Assembly: GCA_963853835.1 (NCBI GenBank)
Contig: OY970821.1
Span: 51,600,646 to 51,664,645 of the forward strand
Length of the DNA stretch: 64,000 nucleotides
Direction: 5' to 3'
Origin: Calendula officinalis
Lineage: Eukaryota; Streptophyta; Magnoliopsida; Asterales; Asteraceae
Part shown: piece after piece, positions 1 to 12,881 of the stretch
Layout: each line of letters starts with the position of its first letter
How positions within the stretch are numbered: the first letter of the stretch is position 1
Position numbers and translations under genes: made by a program
The notes under the pieces: model-generated
The model's database searches: none
Told to the model about the DNA's origin: nothing
What the model saw: only the letters and a program-made list of their open reading frames with translations

Positions 1-3000
1 TAACCAAAATAGCTGGTTCGTTCGTCACTGCCAAGAACAAGTTCGGCCCGAACTCTTCAATGTTCCCGGCCCGAACTTCATTTTCAGCCCGAACTTCAAC
101 CTCGGCCCGAACCTCAACCTCGGCCCGAACTCCGACCTCGGCCCGAACATCATCCTCGGCCCGAACACCGAACTTCGGCCCGAACACCACTTCGGCCCGA
201 ACATCGCACTTCGGCCCGAACACCACTTCGGCCCGAACATCCCTCTTCGGCCCGAACTCTTCAATATCCAAGATTGTGTGACAAAAGGTGCTATACTAAA
301 ACGTTCATAACTTTCAGCTCGGGTGTCCGTTTCACGCCCACGAGTAACCAAAATAGCTGGTTCGTTCGTCACTGCCAAGAACAAGTTCGGCCCGAACTCT
401 TCACTATTCCCGGCCCGAACATCATTTTCGGCCCGAACTTCAACCTCGGCCCGAACTTCAACCTCGGCCCGAACTCCGACCTCGGCCCGAACTTCAACCT
501 CGGCCCGAACATCATCCTCGGCCCGAACACCGAACTTCGGTCCGAACACCACTTCGGCCCGAACACCACTTCAGCCCGAACATCGCACTTCGGCCCGAAC
601 ACCACTTCGGCCCGAACATCCCTCTTCGGCCCGAACTCTTCAATATCCAAGATTGTGTGACAAAAGGTGCTATACTAAAACATTCATAACTTTCAGCTCG
701 GGTGTCCGTTTCACGCCCACGAGTAACCAAAATAGCTGGTTCGTTCGTCACTGCAAGAATAAGTTCGGCCCGAAATCTTCACTGTTCCCGGCCCGAACTT
801 CATTTTCGGCCCGAACTTCAACCTCGGCCCGAACTTCAACCTCGGCCCGAACTCCGACCTCGGCCCGAACTTCAACCTCGGCCCGAACATCATCCTCGGC
901 CCGAACACCGAACTTCGGCCCGAACACCACTTCGGCCCGAACACCACTTCGGCCCGAACATCCCACTTCGGCCCGAACACCACTTCGGCCCGAACATCCC
1001 TCTTCGGCCCGAACTCTTCAATATCCAATATTGTGTGACAAAAGGTGCTATACTAAAACATTCATAACTTTCAGCTCGGGTGTCCGTTTCACGCCCACGA
1101 GTAACCAAAATAGCTGGTTCGTTCGTCACTGCCAAGAACAAGTTCGGCCCGAACTCTTCACTGTTCCCGGCCCGAACTTCAACCTCGGCCCGAACTCTGA
1201 CCTCGGCCCGAACTTCAACCTCGGCCCGAACATCATCCTCGGCCCGAACACCGAACTTCGGCCCGAACACCACTTCGGCCCGAACACCACTTCGGCCCGA
1301 ACACCACTTCGGCCCGAACATCCCTCTTCGGCCCGAACTCTTCAATATCCAAGATTGTGTGACAAAAGGTGCTATACTAAAACATTCATAACTTTCAGCT
1401 CGGGTGTCCGTTTCACGCCCACGAGTAACCAAAATAGCTGGTTCGTTCGTCACTGCCAAGAACAAGTTCGGCCCGAAATCTTCACTATTCCCGGCCCGAA
1501 CTTCATTTTCGGCCCGAACTTCAACCTCGGCTCGAACTTCAACCTCGGCCCGAACTTCAACCTCGGCCCGAACTCCGACCTCGGCCCGAACTTCAACCTC
1601 GGCCCGAACATCATCCTCGGCCCGAACACCGAACTTCGGCCCGAACACCACTTCGGCCCGAACATCCCACTTCGGCCCGAACACCACTTCGGCCCGAACA
1701 CCACTTCTGCCCGAACATCCCTCTTCGGCCCGAACTCTTCAATATCCAATATTGTGTGACAAAAGGTGCTATACTAAAACATTCATAACTTTCAGCTCGG
1801 GTGTCCGTTTCACGCCCACGAGTAACCAAAATAGCTGGTTAGTTCGTCACTGCCAAGAACAAGTTCGGCCCGATCTCTTCACTGTTCCCGGCCCGAACTT
1901 CATTTTCGGCCCGAACTTCAACCTCGGCCCGAACTCCGACCTCGGCCCGAACTTCAACCTCGGCCCGAACATCATCCTCGGCCCGAACACCGAACTTCGG
2001 CCCGAACACCACTTCGGCCCGAACAACACTTCGGCCCAAACATCCCACTTCGGCCCGAACACCACTTCGGCCCGTACATCCCTCTTCGGCCCGAACTCTT
2101 CAATATCCAAGATTGTGTGACAAAAGGTGCTATACTAAAACATTCATAACTTTCAGCTCGGGTGTCCGTTTCACGCCCACGAGTAACCAAAATAGCTGGT
2201 TCGTTCGTCACTGCCAAGAACAAGTTCGGCCCGAACTCTTCACTGTTCCCGGCCCGAACTTCATTTTCAGCCCGAACTTCAACCTCGGCCCGAACCTCAA
2301 CCTCGGCCCGAACTCCGACCTCGGCCCGAACATCATCCTCGGCCCGAACACCGAACTTCGGCCCGAACACCACTTCGGCCCGAACATCGCACTTCGGCCC
2401 GAACACCACTTCGGCCCGAACATCCCTCTTCGGCCCGAACTCTTCAATATCCAAGATTGTGTGACAAAAGGTGCTATACTAAAACGTTCATAACTTTCAG
2501 CTCGGGTGTCCGTTTCACGCCCACGAGTAACCAAAATAGCTGGTTCGTTCGTCACTGCCAAGAACAAGTTCGGCCCGAACTCTTCACTATTCCCGGCCCG
2601 AACATCATTTTCGGCCCGAACTTCAACCTCGGCCCGAACTTCAACCTCGGCCCGAACTCCGACCTCGGCCCGAACTTCAACCTCGGCCCGAACATCATCC
2701 TCGGCCCGAACACCGAACTTCGGTCCGAACACCACTTCGGCCCGAACACCACTTCAGCCCGAACATTGCACTTCGGCCCGAACACCACTTCGGCCCGAAC
2801 ATCCCTCTTCGGCCCGAACTCTTCAATATCCAAGATTGTGTGACAAAAGGTGCTATACTAAAACATTCATAACTTTCAGCTCGGGTGTCCGTTTCACGCC
2901 CACGAGTAACCAAAATAGCTGGTTCGTTCGTCACTGCCAAGAATAAGTTCGGCCCGAAATCTTCACTGTTCCCGGCCCGAACTTCATTTTCGGCCCGAAC

Positions 3001-4650
3001 TTCAACCTCGGCCCGAACTTCAACCTCGGCCCGAACTCCGACCTCGGCCCGAACTTCAACCTCGGCCCGAACATCATCCTCGGCCCGAACACCGAACTTC
3101 GGCCCGAACACCACTTCGGCCCGAACACCACTTCGGCCCGAACATCCCACTTCGGCCCGAACACCACTTCGGCCCGAACATCCCTCTTCGGCCCGAACTC
3201 TTCAATATCCAATATTGTGTGACAAAAGGTGCTATACTAAAACATTCATAACTTTCAGCTCGGGTGTCCGTTTCACGCCCACGAGTAACCAAAATAGCTG
3301 GTTCGTTCGTCACTGCCAAGAACAAGTTCGGCCCGAACTCTTCACTGTTCCCGGCCCGAACTTCAACTCGGCCCGAACTCTGACCTCGGCCCGAACTTCA
3401 ACCTCGGCCCGAACATCATCCTCGGCCCGAACACCGAACTTCGGCCCGAACACCACTTAGGCCCGAACACCACTTCGGCCCGAACACCACTTCGGCCCGA
3501 ACATCCCTCTTCGGCCCGAACTCTTCAATATCCAAGATTGTGTGACAAAAGGTGCTATACTAAAACATTCATAACTTTCAGCTCGGGTGTCCGTTTCACG
3601 CCCACGAGTAACCAAAATAGCTGGTTCGTTCGTCACTGCCAAGAAAAAGTTCGGCCCGATCTCTTCACTGTTCCCGGCCCGAACTTCATTTTCGGCCCGA
3701 ACTTCAACCTCGGCCCGAACTTCAACCTCGGCCCGAACTCCGACCTCGGCCCGAACTTCAACATCGGCCCGAACATCATCCTCAGCCCGAACACCGAACT
3801 TCGGCCCGAACACCACTTCGGCCCGAACACCACTTCGGCCCGAACATCCCACTTCGGCCCGAACACCACTTCGGCCCGAACACCACTTCGGCCCGAACAT
3901 CCCTCTTCGGCCCGAACTCTTCAATATCCAATATTGTGTGACAAAAGGTGCTATACTAAAACATTCATAACTTTCAGCTCGGGTGTCCGTTTCACGCCCA
4001 CGAGTAACCAAAATAGCTGGTTCGTTCGTCACTGCCAAGAACAAGTTCGACCCGAACTCTTCACTGTTCCCGGCCCGAACTTCAACCTCGGCCCGAACTC
4101 CGACCTCGGCCCGAACTTCAACCTCGGCCCGAACATCATCCTCGGCCCGAACACCGAACTTCGGCCCGAACACCACTTCGGCCCGAACACCACTTCGGCC
4201 CGAACATCCCACTTCGGCCCGAACTCTTCAATATCCAAGATTGTGTGACAAAAGGTGCTATACTAAAACATTCATAACTTTCAGCTCGGGTGTCCGTTTC
4301 ACGCCCACGAGTAACCAAAATAGCTGGTTCGTTCGTCACTTCCAAGAACAAGTTCGGCCCGATCTCTTCACTGTTCCCGGCCCGAACTTCATTTTCGGCC
4401 CGAACTTCAACCTCGGCCCGAACTCCGACCTCGGCCCGAACTTCAACCTCGGCCCGAACATCATCCTCGGCCCGAACACCGAACTTCGGCCCGAACACCA
4501 CTTCGGCCCGAACACCACTTCGGCCCGAACATCCCACTTCGGCCCGAACACCACTTCGGCCCGAACATCCCTCTTCGGCCCGAACTCTTCAATATCCAAG
4601 ATTGTGTGACAAAAGGTGCTATACTAAAACATTCATAACTTTCAGCTCGG
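1..4650 (+). repeat. Satellite segment with a 2183 bp six-monomer duplication
   Basis: Anchors are at 323, 702, 1080, 1404, 1801, 2162, 2506, 2885, 3263, 3587, 3983 and 4290. The spacing series 379, 378, 324, 397 from 323 is repeated as 379, 378, 324, 396 from 2506, an offset of 2183 bp. Shared private variants support this, for example GGTCCG for GGCCCG near 540 and 2723, and ACGTTCATAAC heads near 301 and 2485. This is a local six-monomer duplication that lies inside the larger 6.1 kb duplication. Confidence 0.85.
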
Positions 4651-7600
4651 GTGTCCGTTTCACGCCCACGAGTAACCAAAATAGCTGGTTCGTTCGTCAC
4701 TGCCAAGAACAAGTTCGGCCCGAACTCTTCACTGTTCCCGGCCCGAACTTCATTTTCAGCCCGAACTTCAACCTCGGCCCGAACCTCAACCTCGGCCCGA
4801 ACTCCGACCTCGGCCCGAACATCATCCTCGGCCCGAACACCGAACTTCGGCCCGAACACCACTTCGGCCCGAACATCGCACTTCGGGCCGAACACCACTT
4901 CGGCCCGAACAACCCTCTTCGGCCCGAACTCTTCAATATCCAAGATTGTGTGACAAAAGGTGCTATACTAAAACATTCATAACTTTCAGCTCGGGTGTCC
5001 GTTTCACGCCCACGAGTAACCAAAATAGCTGGTTCGTTCGTCACTGCCAAGAACAAGTTCGGCCCGAACTCTTCACTGTTCCCGGCCCGAACTTCATTTT
5101 CGGCCCGAACTTCAACCTCGGCCCGAACTTCAACCTTTCCCGAACTCCGACCTCGGCCCGAACTTCAACCTCGGCCCGAACATCATCCTCGGCCCGAACA
5201 CCGAACTTCGGCCCGAACACCACTTCAGCCCGAACATCGCACTTCGGCCCGAACACCACTTCGGCCCGAACATCCCTCTTCGGCCTGAACTCTTCAATAT
5301 CCAAGATTGTGTGACAAAAGGTGATATACTAAAACATTCATAACTTTCAGCTCGGGTGTCCGTTTCACGCCCACGAGTAACCAAAATAGCTGGTTCGTTC
5401 GTCACTGCCAAGAATAAGTTCGGCCCGAAATCTTCACTGTTCCCGGCCCGAACTTCATTTTCGGCCCGAACTTCAACCTCGGCCCGAACTTCAACCTCGG
5501 CCCGAACTCCGACCTCGGCCCGAACTTCAACCTCGGCCCGAACATCATCCTCGGCCCGAACACCGAACTTCGGCCCGATCACCACTTCGGCCCGAACCCC
5601 ACTTCGGCCCGAACATCCCACTTCGGCCCGAACACCACTTCGGCCCGAACACCACTTCGGCCCGAACATCCCTCTTCGGCCCGAACTCTTCAATATCCAA
5701 TATTGTGTGACAAAAGGTGCTATACGAAAACATTCATAACTTTCAGCTCGGGTGTCCGTTTCACGCCCACGAGTAATCAAAATAGCTGGTTCGTTCGTCA
5801 CTGCCAAGAACAAGTTCGGCCCGAACTCTTCACTGTTCCCGGCCCGAACTTCAACCTCGGCCCGAACTCCGACCTCGGCCCGAACTTCAACCTCGGCCCG
5901 AACATCATCCTCGGCCCGAACACTGAACTTCGGCCCGAACACCACTTCGGCCCGAACACCACTTCGGCCCGAACATCCCTCTTCGGCCCGAACTCTTCAA
6001 TATCCAAGATTGTGTGACAAAAGGTGCTATACTAAAACATTCATAACTTTCAGCTCGGGTGTCCGTTTCACGCCCACGAGTAACCAAAATAGTTGGTTCG
6101 TTCGTCACTGCCAAGAACAAGTTCGGCCCGATCTCTTCACTGTTCCCGGCCCGAACTTCATTTTCGGCCCGAACTTCAACCTCGGCCCGAACTCCAACCT
6201 CGGCCCGAACTTCAACCTCGGCCCGAACTCCAACCTCGGCCCGAACTTCAACCTCGGCCCGAACATCATCCTCGGCCCGAACACCGAACTTCGGCCCGAA
6301 CACCACTTCGGCCCGAACACCACTTCGGCCCGACCATCCCACTTCGGCCCGAACACCACTTCGGCCCGAACATCCCTCTTCGGACCGAACTCTTCAATAT
6401 CCAATATTGTGTGACAAAAGGTGCTATACTAAAACATTCGTAACTTTCAGCTCGGGTGTCCGTTTCACGCCCACGAGTAACCAAAATAGGTGGTTCGTTC
6501 GTCACTGCCAAGAACAAGTTCGGCCCGAACTCTTCACTGTTCCCGGCCCGAACTTCATTTTCGGCCCGAACTTCAACCTCGGCCCGAACTCCGACCTCGG
6601 CCCGAACTTCAACCTCGGCCCGATCATCATCCTCGGCCCGAACACCGAACTTCGGCCCGAACACCACTTCGGCCCGAACATCCCACTTCGGCCCGAACAC
6701 CACTTCGGCCCGAACATCCCTCTTCGGCCCGAACTCTTCAATATCCAAGATTGTGTGACAAAAGGTGCTATACTAAAACATTCATAACTTTCAGCTCGGG
6801 TGTCCGTTTCACGCCCACGAGTAACCAAAATAGCTGGTTCGTTCGTCAATGCCAAGAACAAGTTCGGCCCGAACTCTTCACTGTTCCCGGCCCGAACTTC
6901 ATTTTCGGCCCGAACTTCAACCTCGGCCCGAACTTCAACCTCGGCCCGAACTCCGACCTCGGCCCGAACTTCAACCTCGGCCCGAACATCATCCTCGGCC
7001 CGAACACCGAACTTCGGCCCGAACACCACTTCGGCCCGAACACCACTTCGGCCCGAACATCCCACTTCGGCCCGAACACCACTTCGGCCCGAACATCCCT
7101 CTTCGGCCCGAACTCTTCAATATCCAATATTGTGTGACAAAAGGTGCTATACTAAAACATTCATAACTTTCAGCTCGGGTGTCCGTTTCACGCCCACGAG
7201 TAACCAAAATAGCTGGTTCGTTCGTCACTGCCAAGAACAAGTTCGGCCCGAACTCTTCACTGTTCCCGGCCCGAACTTCAACCTCGGCCCGAACTCTGAC
7301 CTCGGCCCGAACTTCAACCTCGGCCCGAACATCATCCTCGGCCCGAACACCGAACTTCGGCCCGAACACCACTTCGGCCCGAACACCACTTCGGCCCGAA
7401 CACCACTTCGGCCCGAACATCCCTCTTCGGCCCGAACTCTTCAATATCCAAGATTGTGTGACAAAAGGTGCTATACTAAAACATTCATAACTTTCAGCTC
7501 GGGTGTCCGTTTCACGCCCACGAGTAACCAAAATAGCTGGTTCGTTCGTCACTGCCAAGAACAAGTTCGGCCCGAAATCTTCACTGTTCCCGGCCCGAAC

Positions 7601-10600
7601 TTCATTTTCGGCCCGAACTTCAACCTCGGCTCGAACTTCAACCTCGGCCAGAACTTCAACCTCGGCCCGAACTCCGACCTCGGCCCGAACTTCAACCTCG
7701 GCCCGAACATCATCCTCGGCCCGAACACCGAACTTCGGCCCGAACACCACTTCGGCCCGAACATCCCACTTCGGCCCGAACACCACTTCGGCCCGAACAC
7801 CACTTCGGCCCGAACATCCCTCTTCGGCCCGAACTCTTCAATATCCAATATTGTGTGACAAAAGGTGCTATACTAAAACATTCATAACTTTCAGCTCGGG
7901 TGTCCGTTTCACGCCCACGAGTAACCAAAATAGCTGGTTCGTTCGTCACTGCCAAGAACAAGTTCGGCCCGATCTCTTCACTGTTCCCGGCCCGAACTTC
8001 ATTTTCGGCCCGAACTTCAACCTCGGCCCGAACTCCGACCTCGGCCCGAACTTCAACCTCGGCCCGAACATCATCCTCGGCCCGAACACCGAACTTCGGC
8101 CCGAACACCACTTCGGCCCGAACAACACTTCGGCCCAAACATCCCACTTCGGCCCGAACACCACTTCGGCCCGTACATCCCTCTTCGGCCCGAACTCTTC
8201 AATATCCAAGATTGTGTGACAAAAGGTGCTATACTAAAACATTCATAACTTTCAGCTCGGGTGTCCGTTTCACGCCCACGAGTAACCAAAATAGCTGGTT
8301 CGTTCGTCACTGCCAAGAACAAGTTCGGCCCGAACTCTTCACTGTTCCCGGCCCGAACTTCATTTTCAGCCCGAACTTCAACCTCGGCCCGAACCTCAAC
8401 CTCGGCCCGAACTCCGACCTCGGCCCGAACATCATCCTCGGCCCGAACACCGAACTTCGGCCCGAACACCACTTCGGCCCGAACATCGCACTTCGGCCCG
8501 AACACCACTTCGGCCCGAACATCCCTCTTCGGCCCGAACTCTTCAATATCCAAGATTGTGTGACAAAAGGTGCTATACTAAAACGTTCATAACTTTCAGC
8601 TCGGGTGTCCGTTTCACGCCCACGAGTAACCAAAATAGCTGGTTCGTTCGTCACTGCCAAGAACAAGTTCGGCCCGAACTCTTCACTATTCCCGGCCCGA
8701 ACATCATTTTCGGCCCGAACTTCAACCTCGGCCCGAACTTCAACCTCGGCCCGAACTCCGACCTCGGCCCGAACTTCAACCTCGGCCCGAACATCATCCT
8801 CGGCCCGAACACCGAACTTCGGTCCGAACACCACTTCGGCCCGAACACCACTTCAGCCCGAACATCGCACTTCGGCCCGAACACCACTTCGGCCCGAACA
8901 TCCCTCTTCGGCCCGAACTCTTCAATATCCAAGATTGTGTGACAAAAGGTGTTATACTAAAACATTCATAACTTTCAGCTCGGGTGTCCGTTTCACGCCC
9001 ACGAGTAACCAAAATAGCTGGTTCGTTCGTCACTGCCAAGAATAAGTTCGGCCCGAAATCTTCACTGTTCCCGGCCCGAACTTCATTTTCGGCCCGAACT
9101 TCAACCTCGGCCCGAACTTCAACCTCGGCCCGAACTCCGACCTCGGCCCGAACTTCAACCTCGGCCCGAACATCATCCTCGGCCCGAACACCGAACTTCG
9201 GCCCGAACACCACTTCGGCCCGAACACCACTTCGGCCCGAACATCCCACTTCGGCCCGAACACCACTTCGGCCCGAACATCCCTCTTCGGCCCGAACTCT
9301 TCAATATCCAATATTGTGTGACAAAATGTGCTATACTAAAACATTCATAACTTTCAGCTCGGGTGTCCGTTTCACACCCACGAGTAACCAAAATAGCTGG
9401 TTCGTTCGTCACTGCCAAGAACAAGTTCGGCCCGAACTCTTCACTGTTCCCGGCCCGAACTTCAACTCGGCCCGAACTCTGACCTCGGCCCGAACTTCAA
9501 CCTCGGCCCGAACATCATCCTCGGCCCGAACACCGAACTTCGGCCCGAACACCACTTCGGCCCGAACACCACCTCGGCCCGAACACCACTTCGGCCCGAA
9601 CATCCCTCTTCGGCCCGAACTCTTCAATATCCAAGATTGTGTGACAAAAGGTGCTATACTAAAACATTCATAACTTTCAGCTCGGGTGTCCGTTTCACGC
9701 CCACGAGTAACCAAAATAGCTGGTTCGTTCGTCACTGCCAAGAAAAAGTTCGGCCCGATCTCTTCACTGTTCCCGGCCCGAACTTCATTTTCGGCCCGAA
9801 CTTCAACCTCGGCCCGAACTTCAACCTCGGCCCGAACTCCGACCTCGGCCCGAACTTCAACATCGGCCCGAACATCATCCTCAGCCCGAACACCGAACTT
9901 CGGCCCGAACACCACTTCGGCCCGAACACCACTTCGGCCCGAACATCCCACTTCGGCCCGAACACCACTTCGGCCCGAACACCACTTCGGCCCGAACATC
10001 CCTCTTCGGCCCGAACTCTTCAATATCCAATATTGTGTGACAAAAGGTGCTATACTAAAACATTCATAACTTTCAGCTCGGGTGTCCGTTTCACGTCCAC
10101 GAGTAACCAAAATAGCTGGTTCGTTCGTCACTGCCAAGAACAAGTTCGACCCGAACTCTTCACTGTTCCCGGCCCGAACTTCAACCTCGGCCCGAACTCC
10201 GACCTCGGCCCGAACTTCAACCTCGGCCCGAACATCATCCTCGGCCCGAACACCGAACTTCGGCCCGAACACCACTTCGGCCCGAACACCACTTCGGCCC
10301 GAACATCCCACTTCGGCCCGAACTCTTCAATATCCAAGATTGTGTGACAAAAGGTGCTATACTAAAACATTCATAACTTTCAGCTCGGGTGTCCGTTTCA
10401 CGCCCACGAGTAACCAAAATAGCTGGTTCGTTCGTCACTACCAAGAACAAGTTCGGCCCGATCTCTTCACTGTTCCCGGCCCGAACTTCATTTTCGGCCC
10501 GAACTTCAACCTCGGCCCGAACTCCGACCTCGGCCCGAACTTCAACCTCGGCCCGAACATCATCCTCGGCCCGAACACCGAACTTCGGCCCGAACACCAC

Positions 10601-12881
10601 TTCGGCCCGAACACCACTTCGGCCCGAACATCCCACTTCGGCCCGAACACCACTTCGGCCCGAACATCCCTCTTCGGCCCGAACTCTTCAATATCCAAGA
10701 TTGTGTGACAAAAGGTGCTATACTAAAACATTCATAACTTTCAGCTCGGGTGTCCGTTTCACGCCCACGAGTAACCAAAATAGCTGGTTCGTTCGTCACT
10801 GCCAAGAACAAGTTCGGCCCGAACTCTTCCCTGTTCCCGGCCCGAACTTCATTTTCAGCCCGAACTTCAACCTCGGCCCGAACCTCAACCTCGGCCCGAA
10901 CTCCGACCTCGGCCCGAACATCATCCTCGGCCCGAACACCGAACTTCGGCCCGAACACCACTTCGGCCCGAACATCGCACTTCGGGCCGAACACCACTTC
11001 GGCCCGAACAACCCTCTTCGGCCCGAACTCTTCAATATCCAAGATTGTGTGACAAAAGGTGCTATACTAAAACATTTATAACTTTCAGCTCGGGTGTCCG
11101 TTTCACGCCCACGAGTAACCAAAATAGCTGGTTCGTTCGTCACTGCCAAGAACAAGTTCGGCCCGAACTCTTCACTGTTCCCGGCCCGAACTTCATTTTC
11201 GGCCCGAACTTCAACCTCGGCCCGAACTTCAACCTTTCCCGAACTCCGACCTCGGCCCGAACTTCAACCTCGGCCCGAACATCATCCTCGGCCCGAACAC
11301 CGAACTTCGGCCCGAACACCACTTCAGCCCGAACATCGCACTTCGGCCCGAACACCACTTCGGCCCGAACATCCCTCTTCGGCCTGAACTCTTCAATATC
11401 CAAGATTGTGTGACAAAAGGTGCTATACTAAAACATTCATAACTTTCAGCTCGGGTGTCCGTTTCACGCACACGAGTAACCAAAATAGCTGGTTCGTTCG
11501 TCACTGCCAAGAATAAGTTCGGCCCGAAATCTTCACTGTTCCCGGCCCGAACTTCATTTTCGGCCCGAACTTCAACCTCGGCCCGAACTTCAACCTCGGC
11601 CCGAACTCCGACCTCGGCCCGAACTTCAACCTCGGCCCGAACATCATCCTCGGCCCGAACACCGAACTTCGGCCCGATCACCACTTCGGCCCGAACACCA
11701 CTTCGGCCCGAACATCCCACTTCGGCCCGAACACCACTTCGGCCCGAACACCACTTCGGCCCGAACATCCCTCTTCGGCCCGAACTCTTCAATATCCAAT
11801 ATTGTGTGACAAAAGGTGCTATACGAAAACATTCATAACTTTCAGCTCGGGTGTCCGTTTCACGCCCACGAGTAATCAAAATAGCTGGTTCGTTCGTCAC
11901 TGCCAAGAACAAGTTCGGCCCGAACTCTTCACTGTTCCCGGCCCGAACTTCAACCTCGGCCCGAACTCCGACCTCGGCCCGAACTTCAACCTCGGCCCGA
12001 ACATCATCCTCGGCCCGAACACCGAACTTCGGCCCGAACACCAATTCGGCCCGAACATCCCTCTTCGGCCCGAACTCTTCAATATCCAAGATTGTGTGAC
12101 AAAAGGTGCTATACTAAAACATTCATAACTTTCAGCTCGGGTGTCCGTTTCACGCCCACGAGTAACCAAAATAGCTGGTTCGTTCGTCACTGCCAAGAAC
12201 AAGTTCGGCCCGATCTCTTCACTGTTCCCGGCCCGAACTTCATTTTCGGCCCGAACTTCAACCTCGGCCCGAACTCCAACCTCGGCCCGAACTTCAACCT
12301 CGGCCCGAACTCCGACCTCGGCCCGAACTTCAACCTCGGCCCGAACATCATCCTCGGCCCGAACACCGAACTTCGGCCCGAACACCACTTCGGCCCGAAC
12401 ACCACTTCGGCCCGACCATCCCACTTCGGCCCGAACACCACTTCGGCCCGAACATCCCTCTTCGGACCGAACTCTTCAATATCCAATATTGTGTGACAAA
12501 AGGTGCTATACTAAAACATTCGTAACTTTCAGCTCGGGTGTCCGTTTCACGCCCACGAGTAACCAAAATAGGTGGTTCGTTCGTCACTGCCAAGAACAAG
12601 TTCGGCCCGAACTCTTCACTGTTCCCGGCCCGAACTTCATTTTCGGCCCGAACTTCAACCTCGGCCCGAACTCCGACCTCGGCCCGAACTTCAACCTCGG
12701 CCCGATCATCATCCTCGGCCCGAACACCGAACTTCGGCCCGAACACCACTTCGGCCCGAACATCCCACTTCGGCCCGAACACCACTTCGGCCCGAACATC
12801 CCTCTTCGGCCCGAACTCTTCAATATCCAAGATTGTGTGACAAAAGGTGCTATACTAAAACATTCATAACTTTCAGCTCGG
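702..12881 (+). repeat. Two copies of a 17-monomer, about 6.1 kb higher-order unit
   Basis: Monomers 702-6799 (6098 bp) and 6800-12881 (6082 bp) follow the same order of lengths and private variants, at an offset of about 6099 bp. Examples: 1404 and 7503 share CGGCTCGAAC; 3587 and 9686 share AAGAAAAAG; 4995 and 11094 share AACCTTTCCCG; 5356 and 11455 end in TATACGAAAAC. The second copy lacks one 17 bp subrepeat near 12040, which explains most of the length difference. The first monomers (702 and 6800) differ in type, so the true breakpoints lie inside monomers and these limits are approximate. Anchors in copy 2: 6800, 7179, 7503, 7900, 8261, 8605, 8984, 9362, 9686, 10082, 10389, 10750, 11094, 11455, 11851, 12141, 12538. 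Confidence 0.88.
4651..6799 (+). repeat. Six-monomer higher-order unit, copy 1 (2149 bp)
   Basis: Anchors are 4651, 4995, 5356, 5752, 6059 and 6456, with spacings 344, 361, 396, 307, 397 and 344. Diagnostic variants are CGGGCCGAAC near 4884, AACCTTTCCCG near 5133, TATACGAAAAC near 5723, and CATTCGTAAC with ATAGGTGG near 6436-6491. The same series recurs three more times downstream. This copy is separated from the others by the second half of the 6.1 kb duplication. Confidence 0.88.

Noticed and set aside
323..1759. A large repeat protein encoded by the satellite (longest frame 478 codons, with GPNFNL-like hexads)
   Set aside because: Overlapping long frames exist in several phases and on both strands, starts are mostly GTG, monomer lengths shift the phase, and there is no promoter, intron or frame conservation. 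The 18 bp stop-free unit explains it.
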